Assembly (NCBI GenBank): GCA_033032865.1
Contig: JAWHQI010000013.1
Coordinates: 1,798,001 to 1,862,000 of the forward strand
From: Dactylorhiza incarnata
Lineage: Eukaryota; Streptophyta; Magnoliopsida; Asparagales; Orchidaceae
Reading direction: 5' to 3'
DNA length: 64,000 nt
The notes below the pieces were generated by a model. That model was not told the DNA's origin, ran no database searches, and worked only from the letters and a program-made list of their open reading frames with translations. A program made the translations under genes and the position numbers. The number at the start of each line of letters is the position of its first letter. Positions within the stretch are counted from its first letter, which is position 1. This document shows positions 53,005 to 63,365 of the stretch, piece after piece.

Positions 53005-54952
53005 TGTACAACCCCGTACCCGTCGGGTGGGACCCTCCCCAGGTAGCCAGGACCCGAGTGTAACGCCCCCAATATTTTGATATTTAACAAATCTGGGACG
53101 TGGTCTGCGATTAGAAGTTTGGGGTGCGTTTAGCGGGGTTTGGTGTGCGAGTAGCCGAGTGGGGTGCGGACAACATTTCCATTCTAGGGTTTTAATAAAA
53201 ACCCCCCTTTTCTAACCCTTAGGGCAGGCCCACCCGATTTCTGCCCCCCCCCCCCCTCTCTCGGTTCGTGCAAGCAGCCGCAAAACCCACTCCCCCTCCC
53301 TTCTTTGCGCAGCTAGGGCAGCAGCTGACGCCCCCACTCCCCCTTCGTCTCTCTCTCTCGCGCCAGGAAGGAGGAGGCCCGACCACTCCCCCTTCATCTC
53401 TCTCTCTCGTGCCAGGAAGGAGGAGGCCCGACCCCTCCCCCTTCGTCTCTCTCTCTCACGCCAGGAAGGAGGAAGCCCGACCCCCGACCCCCCTTCACCT
53501 CTCTGTCTCGCCGCCAGCAACAGCAGGAGGCCAACCCTCGCTCTGGCCGAGAGCTCCTCTCCCGTGGCCGTCCGAGGCGAGATCCGGTCGGGAGCTCCTC
53601 TCCCGTGGCCGTCCGAGGCGAGATCCGGCCGGGAGCTTCTCTCCCGCGGCCTCTTGGAGCACGATCGACCGGGAGATCCTCTCCCGTGGCCGACTTGGGG
53701 CTAGACTCAGCATGTAGAGGCCGGATTTATGCACGGAAAGCGGCTACGGCTCCTAGACGAGGAGCGTCTGGCAAAATACACGCTACAAGGGTAACGAATT
53801 TCAACTTGGGCAGGTCAAGCCCTCAATACTCATATTTGCATGAAAGCCCCTCCCCACCAACGGTTGGGGGAAGGGAGCTCTCCGACGGGTTGACGTGTGC
53901 GTCCCCGCTATTAATTGCATTAGCTCCCGGGAGTGTGAGTACGGGTTTAGGCATTCTGTGTGAAGCCCATCCGGGTGTGTAGACCGAATTGGTGATGTTC
54001 TGTGTGAATCCCATCCGGGTGTGTAGACCGGATTGGTTATGTTGTTGTGTGAAGCCCATCCGGGTGTGTAGACCGGATTGGTGATGTTTCTGTGTGAAGC
54101 CCGTCCGGACGTGGGGGCCGGATTGGTGATGTTCTGGGGACCCCGGAGAAGACTCAACAGGAAGATAGTTATTATTTGCCCGTATTTAATGCCGCCGCCT
54201 CGAGAAAGGGGTGGGAGCAATGTAGCTCGGTTTGCTTCAATTGGCCGAGGCTCAGTTTGCTACCGCATGTCAAGACGTTGGCGTACAGGTGTCGCAGTAC
54301 CAAGCAGGGGGTTGCGGGCTTAAGCCCAAAGTTGTGCCTCCCCGAGAAGGGCTTATTTATTTATATTTGCCGGCCTGCGTGCCGAAGTATGGAGCTTATG
54401 CTCTTGTAAATTAAAATACCTGTAATGCCTTTTTTGTAGCTTATATTTTTATCGTAGGCGAGTGGTGTTTTCACGAACCACTCGCCCCGTGGGAACCCCG
54501 AGGTGAAATTACCGGGAAGACCTTAAGGGTCAGTTAATTAACTCTTAGAACGGCGGAGTTATGCTGTCGGCAGTCCCATTTGGGCTACATATAGTTAGAC
54601 TGTTTGTCGGGATTACGCTATTGGCGGCCCGGACGAGGAACACTACAAATAGACCCAAGAGAGTACCTTTAGGAGGGGGATTAGGTTTGGGATTTCCCCT
54701 TAGATGTTTTGGTTGGCCAAGAGAGTCCTCCAATGGTGCTTTGTCACAGTCTTTGGCTTCAGAGGGGAAGTGCTTGTTAGTCTTCCGGGTGTGTGGTGGG
54801 ACCTCCACGCTGAGGCCTTGGGTTTGTCCGTTGAGTTCCTAGTTTTGTGCCTAGATTGTTAGCTTGAGCGAAGTAGGTGTGAGGCCACCCCTCTTTTGGG
54901 ATCCCGAACTCCACAGAGACCAAGTCTTGTTCGCAAGATTTCGGTTTCAACA
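53005..54952 (+). repeat. 5' LTR of element I
   Basis: It is 1,948 bp and GC-rich. Internal tandem repeats are: ~46-bp units with CTCTCTCTCGCGCCAGGAAG at 53345-53512; ~41-bp units with GGGAGCTCCTCTCCC at 53545-53695; and ~44-bp units with GAAGCCCATCCGGGTGTG at 53956-54135. Long open frames on both strands in these parts are caused by the repeats and base composition. Confidence 0.85.
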
Positions 54953-55006
54953 CATGGTGCGGTGAGCGTGGAGAGTGGCCAACACAGAAAAGCTCGGGCG
55001 GACATC

Positions 55007-55222
55007 ATGGCTAGAGAAGAGGAACTGAGTGATAACCAAGGTAATGCTCTGACACCCGTGGGAGGGGTCTCGCAGTCTCAGTCCGAGGGATTCCGACGAG
55101 AGTTTCGGCGGGAGGTCATGGAAACTTTGCGACACACTATCGCTGCGCGTGCCAAGTGCTCAGCACCACCTGCCCCAGTTGATCGTGACGCCATCTTGGG
55201 TGGGTTGGGTAGAAGTATATAA
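55007..55222 (+). pseudogene. Short gag start of element I
   Basis: An open frame begins at a Met near 55007 (MAREEELSDNQGNALTPVGG), with a helical FRREFRREVMETLRHTI segment. It is cut after about 70 residues where unrelated sequence begins. The position just after the leader is that of gag. No core gag domain is left. Confidence 0.5.
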
Positions 55223-55261
55223 GAAAAGGTTTAAGTACCTGCACGATGTCAAGTATATCTT

Positions 55262-55594
55262 TCAATCGAACTTTAAAATATCTTTTAGAATCAGAAGGCT
55301 CTTGAAATCCGAGTAATTGCTGACCCCAATGTCATGAGCAAAGCCAGAATCTATCCTAAAATCTAACCCTGTCGATCGAATCATAGAAGTCACCTCATCC
55401 TTTGATTCCAATTCAAGCCCCATGTTCTCCAGTTTCCCTGCTCTAGTCCAAAATATTGGATAAGGGTTATTTCGGTCGGAAGAGAATGAGTAATATTGTC
55501 TGATTAATGTTATTATGCCGGAAAATATTCTACGTGCCAATTTTCTTCTGAACTTTTTTCTACTTGAAGTGATCCCGAAAAATGTATATACCAT
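55262..55594 (-). other. Unrecognised 110-residue open frame
   Basis: The product is basic at its N-terminus (SSRKKFRRKLARR) and then reads SFSSDRNNPYPIFWTRAGKLE and GLELESKDEVTSMIRSTGLD. The NPYPIFW phrase recalls the accessory ORFs of plant gypsy elements, but I cannot place it in a family. It lies between the gag start of I and the gypsy relic J, so it may belong to J or to a lost accessory gene of I. Confidence 0.3.
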
Positions 55595-55689
55595 TTTTCT
55601 CCCCTACGACATTCACTTTTGCACAAGCCAAATATACGTCATAAAGAAATTCTAGACGTAAGACGAAGAGATCTGGTACTAGCAACTAA

Positions 55690-57000
55690 TGCTGTGTAGT
55701 GAATCATTGAGAGGTTTCGTGGTTCAATGTCATTGTTTAGTAAGATGGAAAATGCAAAGTCTCTTCAACCGGATAAATGCTCATTTCGGAGGAAACATTG
55801 TCATCTCACAGTTTTCTTGTGAGCATCTATTAGCATCGTGTTTAAAACTTTTATTTTCTTGTATCAGTTAAGTCCAGGAAGCTCTACGTCATGGTTGTTG
55901 CCAAATAGGGATGACATAATGTCATAGAGAGAGTCAATTTACTCAAATGGTCTACCACAACAAAGATTATTTCCTTCCAGTGAGATCTAGACACTGCATT
56001 TACTGATATAGTCGTGAAAGTTGACCTTGAGCTTCTTCCAATAATAGAATTGTTTGAGCAATTGAGTGGTTGTTATTCCCGAATGCCCACCAATTCCAGT
56101 GTCATGATATAACTGTAATTAAAGTTTCTTAACTTCATCATCTCCAGTTACAAACTTTCACTTCCTCTTCACACTCTATTAACACCCTGATATTCGAGCT
56201 TATATGTATTATCTTCTTTCTTCTTAACTAATTCTTCTATTGTAAAATGTGACCCCAATAGCCTCATGTACGTTTGATTCTTTGCAATAGATAAGATGTC
56301 ATAATTACTAGGGCATCTAGTCGTGCCTCAACTTCCTGGTGTTAACTTCCTGTTGTTGTCCTGACAAACCATTTGCACCGTTGTTTTCACTACATTTTTC
56401 ATATGCAAGTCATATCCCAGAAACTTGGTGATATATTGTTGGTGTTGTTGAGTGGTGTTTCTCCGCTTCATCAAATATTTTGACCATGATGGTTTGCGCT
56501 GATATAAAAATGTGTTCCTATCAGATAATGTCTCCAATTTTATAGCTAAAGCTATTACGAGCAGTTTTTCTCATAAATTGATAATGCGGCATTTCTAGGT
56601 CTTAAAGCCTTACCGAAATGCACAATAGGATGATGATCCTGAGTTAATATTGCTGCCACTCTCAGATTTGAAGCATGTGTCTCTACTATAAACATCTTAG
56701 AGAAATATGGTAATGTCAGGATTGGAGGATTGCTGTCAGCTAATTTCAATTATTTGAATGCTTCTTTTGCTTCAATAGTTCACTGGAAAGATCACTTCTT
56801 CAATAGATTTATCAGTAGTAGAGATATTAGCTCATAGTTCATGAGAATTTTTGTAATAGTAATTTAAACCTATGAAGCCTCTTAACTACCTAACTAAATT
56901 TGGAACTGGTCACTATAACATATCCTACATTTTCTTTGGATTAGCTTCCACCCCATAAGCAAATACGAAAAATAAATTAAGAATTAAGCGGTGTGATATG
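55690..57000 (-). pseudogene. Antisense Ty3/gypsy relic J inside element I
   Basis: Read on the minus strand from right to left: an RT C-terminal trace (GVEANPKK) near 56940; RNase H (LPYFSKMFIVETHAS, HPIVHFGKALRPRNAALSIYEKNC) at 56749-56555, with Asp changed to His at the first catalytic site; an RNase H tail (ITKFLGYDL) at about 56430; an integrase zinc segment (IGGHSGITTTQLLKQFYYWKKL) at about 56090-56010; and the integrase core start (IFVVVDHLSKL) near 55965. The order fits gypsy. It is heavily decayed with stops throughout and no LTR was found for it. Confidence 0.7.
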
Positions 57001-57407
57001 TTAACCTCATAACAGAGCACCTCAACGACCACACTGGTGATACCGGAAATGTTAAAACGATAGTAAGTTAAATGTGCTAATCACTAGCCATAATATTTTA
57101 TTGACCGAGTTTTTGTCGTAGAAGGGTAAAATTGCATACGCTACTGTTAAGCTTTTTATTTAAAGGTGCAAGTCCTTTTCAAAAATAAGGGTAAGAACCA
57201 TACTGATTGTGTTTTACTTGATCTTATGGCCAGTTTTACACTTAACATTGAAGAAAGTTATTTACATCTCAAAATGGGTGGTGTTAGTACTTTTTACTTG
57301 GTTCAAGAATTGTGCGCTCAATAAGGCTTGATCCGGCCTGCACTATGATTTTGTTATGCCTAGATTATTTTACCCTATCCATTGTCGAGAAGTTGATAGT
57401 GTTTTAG
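57001..57407. other. Decayed sequence between J and the pol end of I
   Basis: No continuous frame is present. Scattered plus-strand codons (SFTLNIEESYLHLKMGGV near 57230) might be remnants of pol but are not convincing. Confidence 0.3.
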
Positions 57408-57545
57408 AAGCTTGAACCCAATTGGGAAGGGCCGTATAATGTAAGTGAGGCGCTCAGGTCCGGGGGATATCATCTCCAGGATGTGGAAGGGGTACCCCTC
57501 GGCCGGGCTAGAAGTGGAGATGATTTGAAAAGGTTTTATCCTTGA
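57408..57545 (+). pseudogene. Tat-type pol C-terminus of element I
   Basis: The plus-strand frame reads LEPNWEGPYNVSEALRSGGY, HLQDVEGVPLARS and ends DDLKRFYP with TGA. This aligns with the pol end of H (LNPNWVGPFIIKEVLRSGAY, DDLKQFYP). It is the evidence that I descends from a Tat element in plus orientation. Everything between gag and this segment has been lost or replaced. Confidence 0.75.
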
Positions 57546-57621
57546 AGGTTCTTTCCTTTTTTTTATATAGCTGTTACATTCTTTGATTATTATTTCATAC
57601 GATGGCTCAGTACCTAAGAGG

Positions 57622-58979
57622 TTGGATATGTTGGTGCTGGAGTGCCCCAGATCGATTCTGCTCCCGGGCTCTCATCTAGACGGGGGGTTCAGGTTGATCT
57701 CTGGAGAGGCTGGCAAGGTTGGATATGTTGGTGCTAGAGTGCCCAAGATCGATTCTGCTCCCGGGCTCTCATCTAGACGGGGGGTTCAGGTTGATCTCTG
57801 GAGAGGCTGGCAAGGTTGGATATGTTGGTGCTGGAGTGCCCCAGATCGATTCCGCTCCCGGGCTCTCATCTAGACGGGGGGTTCAGGTTGATCTCTGGAG
57901 AGGCTGGCAAGGTTGGATATGTTGGTGCTGGAGTGCCCTAGATCGATTCCGCTCCCGGGCTCTCATCTAGATGGGGGGTTCAGGTTGATCTCTGGAGAGG
58001 CTGGCAAGGTTGGATATGTTGGTGCTGGAGTGCCCCAGATCGATTCCGCTCCCGGGCTCTCACCTAGACGGGGGGTTCAGGTTGATCTCTGGAGAGGTTG
58101 GCAAGGTTGGATATGTTGGTGCTGGAGTGCCCCAGATCGATTCCGCTCCTGGGCTCTCATCTAGACGGGGGGTTCAGGTTGATCTCTGGAGAGGCTGGCA
58201 AGGTTGGATATGTTGGTGCTGGAGTGCCCCAGATCGATTCCGCTCCCGGGCTCTCATCTAGACGGGGGGTTCAGGTTGATCTCTGGAGAGGCTGGCAAGG
58301 TTGGATATATTGGTGCTGGAGTGCCCCAGATCGATTCCGCTCCCGGGATCTCATCTAGACGGGGGGTTCAGGTTGATCTCTGGAGAGGCTGGCAAGGCTG
58401 GATATGTTGGTGCTGGAGTGCCCCAGATCGATTCCGCTCCCGGGCTCTCACCTAGACGGGGGGTTCAGGTTGATCTCTGGAGAGGCTGGCAAGGTTGGAT
58501 ATGTTGGTGCTGGAGTGCCCCAGATTGATTCCGCTCCCGGGCTCTCACCTAGACGGGGGGTTCAGGTTGATCTCTGGAGAGGCTGGCAAGGTTGGATATG
58601 TTGGTGCTGGAGTGCCCCAGATTGATTCCGCTCCTGGGCTCTCATCTAGACGGGGTGTTCAGGTTGATCTCTGGAGAGGCTGGCAAGGTTGGATATGTTG
58701 GTGCTGGAGTGCCCCAGATCGATTCCGCTCCCGGGCTCTCATCTAGACGGGGGGTTCAGGTTGATCTCTGGAGAGGCTGACAAGGTTGGATATGTTGGTG
58801 CTGGAGTGCCCCAGATCGATTCCGCTCCCAGGCTCTCACCTAGATGGGGGGTTCAGGTTGATCTCTGGAGAGGCTGGCAAGGTTGGATATGTTGGTGCTA
58901 GAGTGCCCCAGATCGATTCCGCTCCCGGGCTCTCACCTAGACGGGGGGTTCAGGTTGATCTCTGGAGAGGCTGGCAAGC
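57622..58979. repeat. 97-bp tandem array, 14 copies
   Basis: Units start at TTGGATATGTTGG at 57622, 57719, 57816 and so on every 97 bp to 58883, with no length changes. Landmarks in each unit are GGAGTGCCCCAGATCGATTC, CTCCCGGGCTCTCA, AGACGGGGGGTTCAGG and CTCTGGAGAGGCTGGCAA. Copies differ by about one to four bases. Since 97 is not a multiple of 3, overlapping open frames recur every 97 bp; they are not genes. The array sits just after the pol end, in the place where Tat/Ogre elements often carry tandem repeats. Confidence 0.92.
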
Positions 58980-59470
58980 TGGGTACTTTTAAAGCAGCAA
59001 GATAATAGTGTATGCTAAGGCTAGTAGGACCTGAATTGCTCTGAATGATCCCGCTGTCAGGCTCTTATCAGCTGGCAGGGAAGGAAGGCCTCGTGGAGAT
59101 GAATTGTTTTTGCTTCGGGTGATCCCGCTGTCAGGCTCTCACTAGCTGGCCGGGCTGGAAGGCATTCGCAGGAAAGTTGTTTTTGGAAAAGTGCCCCCGA
59201 GACGGTTCCACTGACCGAGCTCTCGCTAGCCGGCATGGTGGGTATACCTCTCGGGTTGACGATTTGAGAGATGTTGATTTTTGGAAAAGTGTCCCCGATA
59301 CGGTTCCACGGACCGGGCTCTCGCTAGCCGGCAGGGTGGGTATACCTCGAGGGTTGATGGTTTGAAAAGTTATTTTTGAAAAAGTGCCCCCCGAGCAGAC
59401 CCGCTGACCAGGCTCTCACATAGCTGGCAGGGCCATAGGCTCACTCGGTGGCAGATCCCAAAGGCTTTAG
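58980..59470. repeat. Diverged repeat units following the 97-bp array
   Basis: Four to five units share GATCCCGCTGTCAGGCTCTCA or GGTTCCACTGACCGAGCTCTCG, then AGCTGGCAGGG or TAGCCGGCAGGGTGGG. They look like older relatives of the 97-bp unit (GATTCCGCTCCCGGGCTCTCA). Their spacing is about 85-115 bp and irregular. Confidence 0.65.
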
Positions 59471-60050
59471 CATATAAGGAATCAGTTACGCTTGATGAAT
59501 GGATAGTTTTCACTGACAATCAAAGTTCTCCAAGAATAGATTTGAAAACAGAAGCTTAAGATAATAAATCCTACAATGGCGCAACCTTATTTGGTTAGTT
59601 TTAGAAACAAAATCAGATTCATTTTGAATTGTCAATGCCTGATTATTTATGTAATCATTGTAGATAATATTGAGCATTCTATTCCTCAGCACCATCAATC
59701 ACCCATGAGGCCCATTCCTGAATAACACAATATGCAACAGTAAAAAGAACTGTGCTCTAAATTATGAGTTTGCTTGCTAATAGACATTAAGTGGCATGAC
59801 ATTCGGAGAGCCTGAAGGGCATAATATCTCTACCATAAAAAAGAAGGCATAGTGTATAACCAAGGTTGTTTACAACCAAATTGATCACTTAAAGGCAACA
59901 AAGGGAAAGGTTATCACATCAGGACAAATATGAGTACAAAAGGGAAGGATCATCATTCACATGATTATATACCCATTTTTTTCGGGTCGGCTCCCACCCT
60001 CCGGATACTTGGGGTTGGACATTTCTTTCCGAGCGTAGGACACGCTCGCA
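59471..60050. other. Noncoding 3' end of the element I interior
   Basis: AT-rich, without recognisable protein, RNA gene or repeat. Confidence 0.4.
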
Positions 60051-60064
60051 AAGAGCGGGGATTG
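60051..60064 (+). other. Polypurine tract of element I
   Basis: AAAGAGCGGGGATTG lies directly before the LTR start TGTACAACC at 60065. Confidence 0.7.
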
Positions 60065-62013
60065 TGTACAACCCCGTACCCGTCGGGTGGGACCCTCCCC
60101 AGGTAGTCAGGACCCGAGTGTAACGCCCCCAATATTTTGATATTTAACAAATCTGGGACCTGGTCTGCGATTAGAAGTTTGGGGTGCGTTTAGCGGGTTT
60201 TGGTGTGCGAGTAGCCGAGTGGGGTGCGGACAGCATTTCCATTCTAGGGTTTTAATAAAAACCCCCCTTTTCTAACCCTTAGGGCAGGCCCACCCGATTT
60301 CTGCCCCCCCCCCCCTCTCTCTCGGTTCGTGCAAGCAGCCGCAAAACCCACTCCACCTCTCTTCTTCGCGCAGCTAGGGCAGCAGCTGACGCCCCCACTC
60401 TCCCTTCGTCTCTCTCTCTCGCGCCAGGAAGGAGGAGGCCCGACCACTCCCCCTTCATATCTCTCTCTCGCGCCAGGAAGGAGGAGGCCTGACCCCTCCC
60501 CCTTCGTCTCTCTCTCTCGCGCCAGGAAGGAGGAAGCCCGACCCCGACCCCCCTTCACCTCTCTGTCTCGCCGCCAGCAATAGCAGGAGGCCAACCCTCG
60601 CTCCGGCCGGGAGCTCCTCTCCCGGGGCCGTCCGAGGCGAGATCCGGCCGGGAGCTCCTCTCCCGTGGCCGTCCGAGGCGAGATCCGGCAGGGAGCTTCT
60701 CTCCCGCGGCCTCTTGGAGCACGATCGGCCGGGAGCTCCTCTCCCGTGGCCGACTTGGGGCTAGACTCGGCATGTAGAGGCTGGATTTATGCACGGAAAG
60801 CCGCTACGGCTCCTAGACGAGGAGCCTCTGGCAAAATACACGCTACAAGGGTAACGAATTTCAACTTGGGCAGGTGAAGCCCTCAATACTCATATTTGCA
60901 TGAAAGCCCCTCCCCACCAACGGGTGGGGGAAGGGAGCTCTTCGACGGGTTGACGTGTGCGTCCCCGCTATTAATTGCATTAGCGACCGGGAGTGTGAGT
61001 ACGGGTTTAGCCACTCTGTGTGAAGCCCATCCGGGTGTGTAGACCGGATTGGTGATGTTCTGCGTGAAGCCCATCCGGGTGTGTAGACCGGATTGGTGAT
61101 GTTGTTGTGTGAAGCCCATCCGGGTGTGTAGACCGGATTGGTGATGTTTCTGTGTGAAGCCCGTCCGGACGTGGGGGCCGGATTGGTGATGTTTTGGGGA
61201 CCCCGGAGAAGACTCAACAGGAAGATAGTTATTATTTGCCCGTATTTAATGCCGCCGCCTCGAGAAAGGGGTGGGAGCAATGTAGCTCGGTTTGCTTCAA
61301 TTGGCCGAGGCTCAGTTTGCTACCGCATGTCGAGACGTTGGCGTACAGGTGTCGTAGTACCAAGCAGGGGGTTGCGGGCTTAAGCCCAAAGTTGTGCCGC
61401 CCCGAGAAGGGCTTATTTATTTATATTTGCCGGCCTGCGTGCCGAAGTATGGAGCTTATGCTCTTGTAAATTAAAATACCTGTAATGTCCTTTTTTGTAG
61501 CTTATATTTTTATCGTAGGCGAGTGGTGTTTTCACGAACCACTCGCCCCGTGGGAACCCCGAGGTGAAATTACCGGGAAGACCTTAAGGGTCAGTTAATT
61601 AACTCTTAGAACGGCGGAGTTACGCTGTCGGCAGTCCCATTTGGGCTGCATATAGTCAGACTGTTTGTCGGGATTACGCTATTGGCGGCCCGGACGAGGA
61701 ACGCTACAAATAGACCCAAGAGAGTACCTTTAGGAGGGGGATTAGGTTTTGGATTTCCCCTTAGATGTTTTGGTTGGCCAAGAGAGTCCTCTAATGGTGC
61801 TTTGTCTCAGTCTTTGGCTTCGGAAGGGAAGTGCTTGTTAGTCTTCCGGGTGTGTGGTGGGACCTCCATGCTGAGGCCTTGGGTTTGTCCTTTGAGTTCC
61901 TAGTTTTGTGCCTAGATTGTTAGCTTGAGCGAAGTAGGTGTGAGGCCACCCCTCTTTTGGGATCCCGAACTCCACAGAGACCAAGTCTTGTTCGCAAGAT
62001 TTCGGTTTCAACA
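60065..62013 (+). repeat. 3' LTR of element I
   Basis: This is collinear with 53005-54952, with scattered substitutions and only one- or two-base indels seen by eye. It carries the same three sets of internal tandem repeats. Confidence 0.88.
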
Positions 62014-62165
62014 AACCCAATTTTCTATTGATAAAATAATAGCGATTTTCAAAGTAGAATTACTAAACCACCCCAAGTCTAATACGACCTTAGTTTTATA
62101 AACCTATACTACTTTCGATACGGTACACTTGCCGTTGTCGTTTGCGGATATAGTTTTGCGCACCA
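62014..62165 (+). repeat. 3' LTR of element E, terminal piece
   Basis: It matches the last ~150 bp of the 5' LTR (33738-33888), ending TTTTGCGCACCA. The target copies AACCC (62014-62018, of I) and CCTAA (62166-62170, of E) bound it. Confidence 0.85.
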
Positions 62166-63275
62166 CCTAACTTTTGAAATTGTTGAACTGGAGTGGAAGG
62201 TGGTCGGCGGTCTGATTATTGGAGACCGCAGAGACCGCGCAGTCTCTATTCTGGTGCTCTGTCGGTCTGGCTCTACCGGTCTGGCTCTGGCGGTCTGGTG
62301 TGACCGACCGGTTTGTTCTTGTTTGCTGCGGTCTGTTTCTGGGTTGTTCTGCCTAGTTGGCCTGTCTTCTTTGTTGGAAGACCGGGCGGTCTGTTCTTTG
62401 TAACCGCTGTGTCTGGGATGCTTATGCAGGTCGATCTGGCGACTTGTCTGAAGTCGGCCAGATGTCCTTGGCTTGCTCTTGGTGATCTAAGGAAGGAGCG
62501 ATCTTGTGTTCGCGCGGCTTGTGCGCGGTCTGCTGCAGACTTACGGTCTTGGACAGGTTGTTGTCCAAGTGGTCTGATCATGCGGTCTGCTTTGTGAGAC
62601 CGCTCACGATCTGACGGGTGGTGATTGTATCTCTCATGTGCGGTGATGACATCCATCTACCTGCCTATAAATAGGGGTGCATGGCCCGTTATTCATAACG
62701 AGAATTGTTTGCAGTCAGCAGGTTGCGGTCTCCTTCCTTATTGTTTTCCCAGCGGCTTGAATAAACAGTTCGACAGCGGCTTGTCTGCGAACTGGTTTAT
62801 GTTGTTCTTGTGCTGTTTGCAGGGAGCTCGATGATCAGGCGACCTTCAGCGGTTAGGCAATCTGAGTTGCGGTCTGGCGATAGCTTCTGTTCTTTGTTCA
62901 GTTCATTAAACTCCAGATCGTGCGGTCTGAGGTGGCGGTCTGGCAGTACAGGTCAAGCCGGGTGTTCTGAGTTGCGGTCTTTCCTGCTTTCTGATCGTGC
63001 GGTCTCAGGTCAAGCCGGGCGGTCTCTAGAGTCGAGCGATCTGTACGGTCTCTGCTTGTCAAGCCGCCAGATTTGTTTTTTGGTGTGTTTTGTTCTTCTC
63101 TCTCCTTCGTGATTCTTATGAATCATGTCTCGCCATGTATACCTCGCACTGTAATCAAGTATTGTGATTCAATAAAGCTTTGTGTTGCTGTGTGGCATAT
63201 TGTGGTTGTTTGGCTATAACTCAGTTGATGCAACTCCTGCTTACTCCTAAACGATTCAAATAAAAAATTTTAACA
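62166..63275 (+). repeat. 5' LTR of copia F
   Basis: It starts at TAACTTTTGAAATTG, compared with TGTTAAATTTTTGAAG in D, and ends AAATTTTAACA. I count sixteen GCGGTCT or AGACCGC heptamers in 1.1 kb, against an expectation below one. Confidence 0.8.
62666..62673 (+). promoter_or_regulatory. TATA box of the F LTR
   Basis: GCCTATAAATAGGGGTGC. It is flanked on both sides by GCGGTCT motifs and matches the H LTR context. Confidence 0.6.
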
Positions 63276-63291
63276 TGGTATCAGAGGCAGG
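63276..63291 (+). other. Primer-binding site of copia F (iMet)
   Basis: TGGTATCAGAGGCAGG follows the LTR end directly and is identical to the site of D. Confidence 0.88.
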
Positions 63292-63365
63292 TTGTTGGAG
63301 TGGATAAGCAGTGATCAACTTGAGTTGCCATCGTCTTTGCGAAGAAGAGACCACATAGGTTTGCC

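Larger units (their letters stand above)
53005..62013 (+). mobile_element. Non-autonomous Tat-like element I with internal satellite array
   Basis: The LTRs are 53005-54952 and 60065-62013. Both begin TGTACAACCCCG and end CGGTTTCAACA, with AACCC flanks at 53000-53004 and 62014-62018. The interior keeps only a short gag start (55007-55222) and the last ~45 residues of a Tat-type pol (57408-57545). Between them is an antisense gypsy relic (J). After pol comes a 97-bp tandem array and diverged repeats. The LTRs are very similar, so I moved relatively recently despite lacking enzymes. Confidence 0.85.
31802..62165 (+). mobile_element. Non-autonomous Athila-like Ty3/gypsy element E, split by H and I
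   Basis: The 5' LTR is 31802-33888. The tRNA-Asp primer site, gag, protease and start of pol follow to 36701, then a noncoding 3' region to 38356, where H begins. The 3' LTR survives as 51483-53004 and 62014-62165, separated by I. The CCTAA flanks (31797-31801 and 62166-62170) are perfect. RT, RNase H and integrase are absent. E is about 8.2 kb without its inserts. It shares noncoding modules with B but the LTRs are unrelated. Confidence 0.85.

Noticed and set aside
53212..54220. Pro-, Arg- and Ser-rich open frames on both strands, repeated at 60244-61280
   Set aside because: They lie wholly inside the two LTRs of I, in GC-rich tandem repeats, and have no recognisable domain.
57622..58979. 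CRISPR-like array
   Set aside because: Units are directly adjacent with no unique spacers, and the sequence context is a plant retrotransposon.
57583..58992. A ladder of 60-96 residue open frames on the plus strand
   Set aside because: They recur every 97 bp and follow the tandem array. The unit length is not a multiple of three, so they are by-products of the repeat.
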